Origin: Anaerolineae bacterium
GTDB taxonomy: Bacteria > Chloroflexota > Anaerolineae > Aggregatilineales > Phototrophicaceae
Direction: 5' to 3'
Length of the DNA: 55,396 bases
Assembly (NCBI GenBank): GCA_023382675.1
Contig: JAHDWN010000005.1
Location: 1-55,396 of the forward strand
Part shown: positions 24,369-32,288 of the stretch, in pieces
Numbering within the stretch: the first letter of the stretch is position 1
Layout of the letters: each line of letters starts with the position of its first letter
Translations under genes and position numbers: made by a program
The notes under the pieces: model-generated
Seen by the model: only the letters and a program-made list of their open reading frames with translations
Told to the model about the DNA's origin: nothing
Database searches by the model: none

Positions 24369-25256
24369 ATGAGTAAGCCAACGCACCCCCGATTTACCGC
24401 CCGCGATGGACAAATCCTTGAGGCAATTTTTGCCTATGATGGTGTGTTGGCTGACTACCAGATACAGCGCCTCTTTTTTGGTGCTGTAAAGCGCACCGCA
24501 GAAATCCGCTTGCAAAAACTCGTTGAGATGGGATACATCACCCGTCCAGACCGCCAGCATCGGGCGCAATTGCCGGGCTATACAGTCTATTGGCTGACCA
24601 AGCCAGGAGCGGAGTATATAGCAAGTTTACAGGGACAATCCCTTGCCGATCTTCATTGGCGCAAACCGGAAGCCCGCTGGTCTTTGGTTCAGCATGATAT
24701 TGCCGTCAACGACTTTCGGATTGCCGTAACCCAAGCAGCCGCCGCCCATTCAGAGCTACAATTGACCGAATGGATACCGAGCAGCATATTTTGGGCGGAT
24801 CACGACACGATTGAATACGATATTAAGCAGGATGGTAAAGCAAGAAAGGAGCGGCGGGGAGTGCGTCCCGACAGCTATTTCGTAGTTGTCCAGCCCGGTT
24901 ATCCACCCTCACGGTTCTTGCTAGAGTTAGATCGTGCAACGGAGCATCATCCACGCTTTGCCCGCGAGAAGTTACACGCCGGGATCGCTTATATCAAATC
25001 GCCCGCCTACAGGCAACGGTTCGGGTATAACGCCGGACGCTGGTTAGTCGTGACCACAAGCGACATGCGACGCGGGAACATGCAGGAACTTGCCGAGCGC
25101 GAACTTGGAAAGGCAGCGGCAGCATTTTATTACACCACTAAGAACCTCACGGAACAATACAATCCTTTGATTGAGCCAATCTGGTTCAAGGGCGCAGAAG
25201 AGACGCCTACAGCACTGTTTGAGAGCTACACCAGAAACCCCCAGGACGGACACTAG
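24369..25256 (+). CDS. Replication-relaxation family protein
   Basis: 295 residues matching the Replic_Relax family: an N-terminal winged helix (FTARDGQILEAIFAYDGVLA, LQKLVEMGYITRP), the VQHDIAVNDFRIAV block and an acidic core (RRGVRPDSYFVV, FLLELDRATEHHPRF). Members occur on plasmids and integrative elements of Gram-positive bacteria and Chloroflexota and are thought to nick or initiate at the element origin. The gene directly follows the ATPase, a common pairing. It is probably the nearest thing to a relaxase in element B. Confidence 0.82.
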   Translation: MSKPTHPRFTARDGQILEAIFAYDGVLADYQIQRLFFGAVKRTAEIRLQKLVEMGYITRPDRQHRAQLPGYTVYWLTKPGAEYIASLQGQSLADLHWRKPEARWSLVQHDIAVNDFRIAVTQAAAAHSELQLTEWIPSSIFWADHDTIEYDIKQDGKARKERRGVRPDSYFVVVQPGYPPSRFLLELDRATEHHPRFAREKLHAGIAYIKSPAYRQRFGYNAGRWLVVTTSDMRRGNMQELAERELGKAAAAFYYTTKNLTEQYNPLIEPIWFKGAEETPTALFESYTRNPQDGH

Positions 25257-25584
25257 ACTGCCCAATTTGGCGTTTTTCGTTGCGTTACGACTGAAGCATC
25301 ATTCATCACATTTCCAGCCCTCAGACGGCTTTACAGTGGTTCATGACCCTATGATATGCTTGTTTGTATCCCGCGCAGCGGCACAAGCTCAAGTACCTAT
25401 ACGGCAAGAGGGAAAAGGTGTTCTCCATCCTGCTAGAGAACAGCCAGGTCATACAGCTTAAAGTGTGTTGCAGGACACCAGTTAAGGGATCATGACCCGG
25501 TTTTGTGTCAATTCGCGCGGGGGAATGATGACCCGACAATACAAATATTCGCCGGAGTTTCTTAATTTTTGGAACAACACACGT
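25257..25584. other. Intergenic gap between convergent genes
   Basis: 328 bp with no supported gene. A 43-codon frame (from a TTG at about 25364, containing KLKYLYGKREKVFSILLENS) reads like protein but lacks a Shine-Dalgarno; it may be a remnant. Confidence 0.35.
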
Positions 25585-26721
25585 TTAATCAAGAACAATA
25601 CTCAACTCTTTCGCCAGTCGGCGTAATTCGGCTTCATGGCGCTTGTACTCATACTCTCTAGCAGTCTTGATACCCGCTCCCACCAATTCTTGAACGCGGT
25701 CAAGGTTCGGTTTTTCGGCGTGAGTTTCACCAATAAGCCGACTTCGGATGATTTGGACGCCGCGCAAGGGAAGTGTTTTTCCCTCAGCTTTTCCCCGTTC
25801 AAACTCCTGTTGCGCGGCATCAAGCCGTGTATCCGCTTGTGGAAGGTGGAGTAATCCGCGTCCGTGTCCCATCGCTTCCAAGAGCAGTGATAATTCCTGT
25901 GCAGGCGCGATTTTCCCACCGTCTATGAGGTCAAGGCTCAGGGCTTCAGCTTGCTCAAACTGTACCGGATTTGAGAGATATGCGGGGACAAGGAGCGATA
26001 CCCGCACACCCGGCACATGCGGCGGTAAATCCCCAATAGTGGCAAGGTACTTATCAACCCATACAGCAGCATCGGCAGAACGCCACGCAACAAAATAGGC
26101 ATTGGCACGGAGCGAATACGCCCGCGCTTCCTCGCGGGTATGACCGATTTTTTGTGCCAGCCGCACCGCAAGCCGGAAATCGTCCATTGTGCGATCTACA
26201 ATCTCGCTTTTGGGTATCACGTCATTCATGGAGCGCATTCGGTCATTGAGTGACCTCAAAAGAAGCGCCTGTAGGTCTTTTACCCGCCGCTTGTCTTGTC
26301 GCGTATTGCTTTGTTCAATGAGCAACCGTTCTTCAATGTACCCAACCCACCGCGCCAGTAGGTCAAGCGCAAGCAGTGGGTCGCCGCGATCTCGCAAGGT
26401 GTAGGCGATACGAAGTTGATAGTAGGCTTCATCGAGAAAATGTGAGGAAGTGACCGCAAGCGGCCAGCTATGTTCAAGGTATGCCTGTTGCGCTTCAAGA
26501 GGGTCACGGTTTGCCATTTCTGCAAGAGCAGTTGGATCGAAATGGAAGAATGCCGCGATTTGTCCTAGCTCCCATGCCTCAGGCGTAATTTTCCCGCTTT
26601 TGTAGTCGCTCACCGTTTGGGGTGTCCGGTGCAGGGTTCGGGCAAGTTGACTTGCCGCACCGCGTCCCATGTCATCGAGACGGCGCGTGAGCCATTCACT
26701 AAAAAGCATTGGAACGGTCAT
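25585..26721 (-). CDS. XRE-type HTH regulator with TPR-like C-terminal domain
   Basis: 378 residues. The N-terminal HTH (ASQLARTLHRTPQTVSDYKSG, residues 23-43) is followed by about 300 residues of helical repeats with a TPR-like feel. This architecture is shared with peptide-responsive regulators of the RRNPP type, but no specific family is recognised. It sits between the replication genes and the recombinase, divergent from the small ORF before the recombinase, where an excision or transfer switch would be expected. That role is inferred. Confidence 0.72.
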   Translation of the reverse strand: MTVPMLFSEWLTRRLDDMGRGAASQLARTLHRTPQTVSDYKSGKITPEAWELGQIAAFFHFDPTALAEMANRDPLEAQQAYLEHSWPLAVTSSHFLDEAYYQLRIAYTLRDRGDPLLALDLLARWVGYIEERLLIEQSNTRQDKRRVKDLQALLLRSLNDRMRSMNDVIPKSEIVDRTMDDFRLAVRLAQKIGHTREEARAYSLRANAYFVAWRSADAAVWVDKYLATIGDLPPHVPGVRVSLLVPAYLSNPVQFEQAEALSLDLIDGGKIAPAQELSLLLEAMGHGRGLLHLPQADTRLDAAQQEFERGKAEGKTLPLRGVQIIRSRLIGETHAEKPNLDRVQELVGAGIKTAREYEYKRHEAELRRLAKELSIVLD

Positions 26722-26817
26722 TCCACAAAAATACCCAATATACGCCGAGCGAATGTTTTTGCCGCTATTCCCTTTGTATCATGCGAGTAAGAATAAGCGA
26801 TTACGGCAATTATACCG

Positions 26818-27039
26818 ATGAACCAGACGAAGCAGCGTATCGAGTACGTTCCCCCGAAAGCAGCAGCCATCCGAGCATTTGCACGGCAGGTATGTGAGAC
26901 ACTTGCTGACCGCATGAACGACCCCTGCTACCTTGACCCGGATGTGATACGAGGATTAGCAACCTTTCTGGAAATTGGCGCACGAGCGAAGGCACGACAC
27001 CTCAATAATCAGCAATTGGTTGACAGAGCAGAAAAATGA
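26818..27039 (+). CDS. Small conserved ORF upstream of recombinase B
   Basis: 73 residues, homologous in layout to 48-311 in element A: EYVPP near the N-terminus and FARQVCETL after it, then a helical C-terminus. The homology between two separate elements supports a real, functional gene tied to the recombinase. No clear Shine-Dalgarno; a TATACC box adjoins the ATG. Candidate directionality factor or cofactor, by position only. Confidence 0.65.
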   Translation: MNQTKQRIEYVPPKAAAIRAFARQVCETLADRMNDPCYLDPDVIRGLATFLEIGARAKARHLNNQQLVDRAEK

Positions 27040-27202
27040 GGCTACCCTTTGGGAGATTAACGCGGACGACGAGGTGCTACGAACACCCCGCCGCCCTAAG
27101 TCGAAGCACTAATCTACCTAGCGCAACGACCTCCGGCAACTGTACTACGTCGGTTGGCCTTGTGCTATATCGAACATTCTAGTCAGTTACGGAGTGTGTA
27201 CC
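27040..27202. other. Leader region of recombinase B
   Basis: 163 bp without a gene. The GGAG at 27191 fits the GTG at 27203. No strong -35/-10 pair was recognised. Confidence 0.4.
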
Positions 27203-29086
27203 GTGTCCCCTCACAAATCTTCCCCACCCCAACGTACCGTTGCCCTGTGTTATGTCCGCCAATCGCTCACGCGCAAAATTACCGATGAAACCGCCGACGA
27301 CCTGCCGGACAATACCCAAGACGACAGTAATGTAAAACTCGATATGGACAGCCCGGAGCGGCAGCGCAGCAACATTGAGCGCGTGTGTTCGGCGAAGGGA
27401 TGGACACCGGAATGGTATCAGGACGCCGAAGGTCACAAATCGGGAACAAAAGAGCATAACCGCCCCGGCTGGCTGGCATTGCAGGAGCGTCTTGGCGACC
27501 CGGATGTAGTTGCGGTAGTCGCCAACGACCTTGCCCGCTTGCATCGCAAAGGCTGGCGTGTTGGTCGCCTCATTGACATGCTTGAAGAACACGGCACGTA
27601 TTTGGTACTTGCCGCACCCGGACGGGAACTTGATCTATCTAGACCCCAAGACCGCATAGCCATTCAGATCATTGCTATGATTGACGAATGGTACGCCGCC
27701 GATGTCGCGCTCAGGCAGCGTGACAGTATTCAATATCGGAAGTTGCGTGGCATTTCGGTAGGCATTCCCCCGTTTGGTACAGCCCGCGATGAAGAAGGCT
27801 ATCTAGTCCCAAGTTCACGCGGCGCATGGCTTATGCCCGATGGGAACTTTAAGCCCGGACGAGTGGGGGATGAACCGCCCCACCCTGACGCAATTTGGCG
27901 CGGCTATTTTGACTGTGCGGAACGGATGCTTGTCCTGTTTGCCACAGGAAAATACGGCAGACGGCAAATTTCCCTGATGATGAACGAGGAAGGATGGGCG
28001 TTTCGCAACCGCAAAAACAAGCCCCGTCCGATAAACGGGGATGATGTACGGCGGGTAACTGCCAACTGGCGCGAATACGCGGGACTGGTTCTTGGCGGAC
28101 ACGCGCAGAACAAAAACCCGCTCAGGCTTGACAATCCGCTTGACGTGTTGACCGACACGGGGCGGAATGTGTTTCCGCTAGAGTTACTTCGTGACGTTGC
28201 CGCCGTTCAACTGGAACGGAGTTTCATAAAAAATCGGGTTAGCCCCAAAGCACACGCCCACGACTACGCGCTTTCCGGCGTTCTGTACTGCGCCCACTGC
28301 GCTCAGGATGCGCGAGAGAAAAGCAATCCGCTGCTGAGAGCGACCATCGCCGGACACAGAGGAAGCGGGGGCATTTTCCGCTATCGCCACAAAGAAGGAC
28401 ATCCGTGCCGCGCTCACAATCGTTCAGTGTTGCGTGAGGAGATCGAAGCGGATTTTTCGCGCTTGGTACATCTGCTTACTGTGGACAAACACCAATATCG
28501 CCTCATGCTTGAGCTAACACGCCTCTCGCAACAAAGTGAATGGCTTGGTATAGATGAGGTTGACTACGAAGAAGAGAAGCGCGTTGCGATTGCCAAGTGC
28601 CATAGGCGTATCGAAAATGCAAAGGCGCTCTGCCTTGCCGGAGACTTAAGTTCTGACGAGTACCTACGTATTAAAGACCAGAACGAGCGGGAGATTGCCC
28701 ATTGGGAAGCCCGCACCAGCGGCATGAAGCAAGCCGCACTGGAATATGCGCTGTGTCTTGAGACGATTGAAAAACTGGTCAAGTTTTGGGAGATTGCAAC
28801 AGATGAAGATAAGCAGGGAATGGTAGGGTTACTGTTTGAGTACATCGAGTACGATCTTGACGCCAAGCGCATCACCGACTTTCGGCTGAAGCCCTGGGCG
28901 GACAAGTTCGTAATTTTACGAGCGGCGTTGTACGAGACGGAAACAATAAACCCGCCTCAATTGTATGAGACGGGTTCGCTTGGGGACAGGGACGAAACTG
29001 CTTTGGAACCCCTGTACCGTGCTGCGCGCCCAGAGGGATTCGAACCCCCGACCGACGGTTCCGAAGACCGTTGCTCTATCCACTGA
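27203..29086 (+). CDS. Large serine recombinase B, integration-truncated C-terminus
   Basis: 627 residues from the GTG at 27203 (GGAG 8 nt upstream; an in-frame GTG at 27194 lacks one). The resolvase domain has YVRQS (Ser21), DSPERQR and LARLHRKG. The recombinase domain has VGIPPFG and KYGRRQISLMMN, and a zinc ribbon (LYCAHC, then Cys and HNR) and coiled coil follow. The last 16 residues (FEPPTDGSEDRCSIH and the preceding Gly codon) come from tRNA-Arg antisense. In the circular element the frame instead continues from ARPEG into the 79-residue HTH segment at 2184, giving about 691 residues. It is expected to integrate and excise element B. Confidence 0.92.
   Translation: MSPHKSSPPQRTVALCYVRQSLTRKITDETADDLPDNTQDDSNVKLDMDSPERQRSNIERVCSAKGWTPEWYQDAEGHKSGTKEHNRPGWLALQERLGDPDVVAVVANDLARLHRKGWRVGRLIDMLEEHGTYLVLAAPGRELDLSRPQDRIAIQIIAMIDEWYAADVALRQRDSIQYRKLRGISVGIPPFGTARDEEGYLVPSSRGAWLMPDGNFKPGRVGDEPPHPDAIWRGYFDCAERMLVLFATGKYGRRQISLMMNEEGWAFRNRKNKPRPINGDDVRRVTANWREYAGLVLGGHAQNKNPLRLDNPLDVLTDTGRNVFPLELLRDVAAVQLERSFIKNRVSPKAHAHDYALSGVLYCAHCAQDAREKSNPLLRATIAGHRGSGGIFRYRHKEGHPCRAHNRSVLREEIEADFSRLVHLLTVDKHQYRLMLELTRLSQQSEWLGIDEVDYEEEKRVAIAKCHRRIENAKALCLAGDLSSDEYLRIKDQNEREIAHWEARTSGMKQAALEYALCLETIEKLVKFWEIATDEDKQGMVGLLFEYIEYDLDAKRITDFRLKPWADKFVILRAALYETETINPPQLYETGSLGDRDETALEPLYRAARPEGFEPPTDGSEDRCSIH
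28945..28976 (-). terminator. Terminator for tRNA-Arg, inside recombinase B gene
   Basis: On the minus strand, AACCCGTCTCA pairs with TGAGGCGGGTT (one G-T pair), followed by TATTGTTT, about 50 nt after the tRNA 3' end. It is element DNA, mirroring the terminator placed by element A after tRNA-Glu. Confidence 0.65.
29022..29037. repeat. attR of element B (16-bp direct repeat)
   Basis: Identical to 2167-2182. Here the repeat is continuous with the intact tRNA-Arg, so the tRNA is restored by the integration. The crossover must lie within or next to these bases. Confidence 0.88.
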
Positions 29087-29097
29087 GCTATGGGCGC
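29025..29097 (-). tRNA. tRNA-Arg (anticodon TCG)
   Basis: A 73-nt cloverleaf with acceptor GCGCCCA/TGGGCGC, discriminator G, anticodon stem ACGGT/ACCGT with loop CTTCGGA (TCG, Arg), and T-arm GGGGG-TTCGAAT-CCCTC. CCA is not encoded. A weak promoter (TTGTGC, 17 nt, TAAGAT at 29111-29139, minus strand) overlaps the stop of the upstream gene. The 3' end is the attachment site of element B. Confidence 0.95.
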
Positions 29098-29113
29098 GGA
29101 TCACGAGCTTATC

Positions 29114-31486
29114 TTAGCGATTCATGCGCCGCTGCACAAGCTGCAAATTGTGCCGCGTCGTGAACAGCGCCACGTGATCGCCGAGCGCGCGTTGGAGGGC
29201 TTCGCAGCGTTCCAGGAGTTCACGCGCCTGGTCATAGCGCTGCTCATCCATCCACAGCAGCGCCTGATTGTTATAGACGCGCGCCAGGCTGTATTGATCC
29301 CCAGACTGCTCCAGCAAAGCGACCGCCTGCGTGTAATAGGCATTGGCCTGTTCTCGCACGCCCTGCGCCTGGACAGCGCGGGCAAGCTGCCCATACACCT
29401 TGCCGATGCCGGATCGATCATCACCGAGGAATGGCAGCGCCGCCAGCGCCGCCTGCTGGCAATCCGCCGGGCGCTTGAGTTGCAGCCAGGCTTCGCCCTC
29501 CATCAAATAGCGTCTGGCCGAAGGTTCGGCGCGCGCGAGCAGCCTCAGCGTATCTTCAGAATTACCCTGATCCAACAGAATCTGAGCATGTTCCAACAGC
29601 GCGCGAGCCGCCAGGGCTGAGACGTTCCATCGTTCCGCTTGCCCCTGCGCGCGTTCGAGCAGCGACAGCGCCAGTTCATACTGGCCGCGCAGCCGGCAGG
29701 TGACGCTCAACTCGATCTGCGCTTCCGCCTGCACAATAAATCCTTCGCGGCCGCCCGCCATGCCGCTCAGATGCATCGCCTGGCGCAGCGCTGCCTCGCT
29801 CTCGTCCCAGATGCTCAACCAGCGCGCACAGACACCGCGCCCGATCCAGAATGCCGCGATCTGATTATTCGCCGCCAGCGCATCGCGCAAGAGTTCAAGC
29901 CAGAGCGCCCAGTGATTGCGCCGGACACCCGCGCGCCACGAGACGGCGATCCAGGCCTGCCGCCGCTGTTCTGTCAGATCGAGCCAGCGCGCGATGAGCA
30001 AATGCTCCGCGAGTTCCTGCGCCGCCGCGTCCCCAGCGGTCACAGGCGCGTCCAGCTCTGTGATCAACCCGTCCACGTGCGGGCGCGCTTCGCCATCGGC
30101 TTGATAGTCGCGGATGATCCAGGCATAGGCGAAATCGATCAGGTAACACACGTCGGGCTGCTTGATCGCGACGATGTGCTTCAGCAGCAATTCGTCAACG
30201 AAAGGCGCATCCACCCGACTGCCCCACAGCGCACGCAGCCGCGCCAACGCCATCCCCTCCGGCGGCGTCAGCGCCATGATGTGCCACAGCCCGCGTGCCT
30301 CCGCCGACAAGCGCGCCGTTGTCTGTTGATAGAGCGACCGCGTACTCACCTGATTCAACGTTTCATCGACCATATGCCCGTACCCGTGAATCATCAAATT
30401 CAAGGAAAGCGGGTTGCCATGGCTGGCATTGGCGAGCGCCTCCAGTTCAACAGAACTGACTGCCGGGTCCCCCTGCAACTGCTGCCACCAATAGGCAGCC
30501 AGTGCCTGCGTATCATCCCAGGCCAGCGGCTCAAGGGTGAGCGCCGCCGTCACCGTTGGCAGCAGCACATACTGATCGGCAATCAGGATGACGTGCGCCG
30601 CTTCCAGATCGCGCAGCAGCCTGTCGAGCGCCGCCATATCGCCGAGCAGATCGTCGATACCGTCGATAACCACGACCAACCGCGCGGCCAGCAAATGCTC
30701 GCGCAAATCGAAGTCGAGCACGCCGCGCACCGCCGCGTGTTCACGCAGCCGCAACTCGACCGCCGCGACTGTCGCCGGGGTATCCAGCCAGATCACGTCG
30801 TCCACGCGGTCGTCTGCGATCAACTGCTCGACCAGCGCGCGCACGAACTGCGTTTTGCCCACGCCCAGGCTGCCGCTCACGAGCAGCTTTTGCGGGCCGC
30901 TGTTGCACCAGTCCAGAGCCAGATTCAACTGCGCATCCCGCCCGAAGAGCCGGGGGCTGGTCTGCCCGGGCAAGGTGGCGACTAAGCGCCGATGGCGCGC
31001 TTTACGGCGCGCGCGCCACTCGGCTTTGGTGAGCCTGACGGTCAGACGGTCAATTGCTGCGCGTTGGTAGCGGCGGAAGGTGCGCTCCTCAATATTGAGC
31101 GGCACGCACAGATGCGGTGCATCCAGTTCAAGATCAGCGCGGACGTAGCGATAATACAGCAGCGCCCAATGCTTGAGCGCCATGTGATCCAACTGTCCGA
31201 CGCGCTCAAGATCGTGCAGCGCCCCCGCGCGATCGGTGTCGTCGCGCAAAGCAGGCACATTCAGCAAGCGACAGTAGGCATTCAACCGGCGGCGGATCAG
31301 GCGCGTGAGCACACGCGCGACCGCAATCTCACGCAGCGCAGCGCCTCGCGGCGCATCGCGATCTTCGATCTGCCGTTCGACCAGATACAGATGATCGAGC
31401 GGGTTCGTCTGGTCGCGCTGGCGCTCGCCAAACGTCATCCTTTTGAGTGAGGCATGCACCGCATCGGGGCTGATGTATGGCTGCAT
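29114..31486 (-). CDS. STAND-type NTPase with C-terminal TPR repeats
   Basis: About 790 residues, starting at MQPYIS; the open frame further up overlaps the neighbouring gene and reads poorly. A helical N-terminus leads to an NB-ARC-like ATPase: Walker A GSLGVGKT, Walker B RLVVVIDGIDDLL, GxP motif HGNPLSL. The C-terminal third is TPR repeats (ALSLLERAQGQAERWNVSAL, YNNQALLWMDEQRYDQARE). Such proteins are signal-responsive switches or scaffolds in regulation or defence; the ligand is unknown. The start lies one base after the stop of the 266-residue gene (TGAGATG), so it is the last gene of the smpB operon. Confidence 0.8.
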   Translation of the reverse strand: MQPYISPDAVHASLKRMTFGERQRDQTNPLDHLYLVERQIEDRDAPRGAALREIAVARVLTRLIRRRLNAYCRLLNVPALRDDTDRAGALHDLERVGQLDHMALKHWALLYYRYVRADLELDAPHLCVPLNIEERTFRRYQRAAIDRLTVRLTKAEWRARRKARHRRLVATLPGQTSPRLFGRDAQLNLALDWCNSGPQKLLVSGSLGVGKTQFVRALVEQLIADDRVDDVIWLDTPATVAAVELRLREHAAVRGVLDFDLREHLLAARLVVVIDGIDDLLGDMAALDRLLRDLEAAHVILIADQYVLLPTVTAALTLEPLAWDDTQALAAYWWQQLQGDPAVSSVELEALANASHGNPLSLNLMIHGYGHMVDETLNQVSTRSLYQQTTARLSAEARGLWHIMALTPPEGMALARLRALWGSRVDAPFVDELLLKHIVAIKQPDVCYLIDFAYAWIIRDYQADGEARPHVDGLITELDAPVTAGDAAAQELAEHLLIARWLDLTEQRRQAWIAVSWRAGVRRNHWALWLELLRDALAANNQIAAFWIGRGVCARWLSIWDESEAALRQAMHLSGMAGGREGFIVQAEAQIELSVTCRLRGQYELALSLLERAQGQAERWNVSALAARALLEHAQILLDQGNSEDTLRLLARAEPSARRYLMEGEAWLQLKRPADCQQAALAALPFLGDDRSGIGKVYGQLARAVQAQGVREQANAYYTQAVALLEQSGDQYSLARVYNNQALLWMDEQRYDQARELLERCEALQRALGDHVALFTTRHNLQLVQRRMNR

Positions 31487-31487
31487 C

Positions 31488-32288
31488 TCACCAGGTGCCG
31501 TCAGGAAATGTGGACACGCCGGCGTGCTGGCCGATACGCTTGTACATCTGGAAGCCGGTGTACGGATGGCCGAGAATGCCATCGTGGATCGCCCACGAGC
31601 GCCCACGAATCGTGCGCCAGGCGTCAGGTTGGCGGAAGGGTTTCGCCGGGTCGAGGCGCATGTGCAGCTCACCGCCGGGCTGGAACTCCTGGTGGATGCG
31701 CTGCATCTCCCGGAAACCGCGCACGTAATTGAACCCGTAGCGTTCAAATACAATCGCGTTGTGATAGGCCAGCGGCTCGATCAGGAACATGTCGTGGCCC
31801 ATGTTGGCGATGAACTGCTCGAACACCGGGACGCTCTGGCGAAAGACGCGCAGCCCGGAACGCACCTGCCCCGGTGCCAGCCCGGCTTGCATCGCTCGCT
31901 CTTCGGCGTGGAGGTTGCGCGCAATCGTCCCCAGTTGGGTGTCGTTGCCGTCTTCGTCGCGGTCGATATTGAAGCGCGGCGCTTCCGGATCGTTGACGAC
32001 CACCAGCAGCACCAGCAGTTGGAAGTTGAACGTATCAACCATGTTGAAATACAGCATCGGGTCGCGTTCGCCCGGCTGCCGCCAGACGCTGACTTCCAGC
32101 GCGCGACTGCCGGATGGGCAGCGGAAGCGCACCACCGATTTGCCACCCACCGTCAGCGATTCCCGGTCGATTCCGTAGTTATCGAAGACCCAATCCGGGA
32201 TCAGCGTGCGGTAGATGGCGACCTTTTCGGCCTCGTCCAGCTTGTTGATCGAGAAGATCGACGACGGAAAGATAGGATCTGGATTCAA
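31488..32288 (-). CDS. Conserved hypothetical protein of the smpB operon
   Basis: 266 residues, soluble, family not recognised. The N-terminal half is strand-rich (VGGKSVVRFRCPSGSRALEV, YFNMVDTFNFQLLVLLVVVN). A helical middle (LGTIARNLHAEERAMQAGLA) is followed by an aromatic C-terminus (GHPYTGFQMYKRIGQ). The TTG start overlaps the smpB stop (TTGA), and its own stop nearly touches the STAND gene. The tight coupling suggests a shared function with the STAND ATPase. Function unknown. Confidence 0.75.
   Translation of the reverse strand: MNPDPIFPSSIFSINKLDEAEKVAIYRTLIPDWVFDNYGIDRESLTVGGKSVVRFRCPSGSRALEVSVWRQPGERDPMLYFNMVDTFNFQLLVLLVVVNDPEAPRFNIDRDEDGNDTQLGTIARNLHAEERAMQAGLAPGQVRSGLRVFRQSVPVFEQFIANMGHDMFLIEPLAYHNAIVFERYGFNYVRGFREMQRIHQEFQPGGELHMRLDPAKPFRQPDAWRTIRGRSWAIHDGILGHPYTGFQMYKRIGQHAGVSTFPDGTW

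Larger units (their letters stand above)
2167..29037. mobile_element. Element B: tRNA-Arg-integrated element carrying defence and replication genes
   Basis: The boundaries are set by an exact 16-bp direct repeat (2167-2182 and 29022-29037), extending to 25 of 28 matching bases, which is the 3' end of tRNA-Arg(TCG). The unit is 26,855 bp. It carries a recombinase at the right end, partition genes, a primase, a HerA/VirD4-type ATPase, a replication-relaxation protein, RadC and defence genes. No VirB-type secretion genes, and no relaxase other than the replication-relaxation protein, were recognised. It therefore looks like an integrative plasmid or a minimal/mobilizable conjugative element. Removing it leaves tRNA-Arg and tRNA-Glu 58 bp apart. 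Confidence 0.85.

Noticed and set aside
25364-25495. 43-codon frame with KLKYLYGKREKVFSILLENS
   Set aside because: Protein-like text but a TTG start without Shine-Dalgarno; kept only as a possible remnant.
29639-30985. Long plus-strand frames opposite the STAND ATPase, and similar long frames opposite 34272-35972, 40891-41970 and 42448-44466
   Set aside because: Antisense shadows in G+C-rich DNA: Arg/Gln/His-rich composition, no domains, and the opposite strand carries recognised or clearly protein-like genes.
31487-31753. N-terminal extension of the STAND ATPase frame
   Set aside because: It overlaps the coupled upstream gene in another frame and is Ser/Arg/Thr-rich noise; the ATG at 31486 sits one base after that gene's stop.
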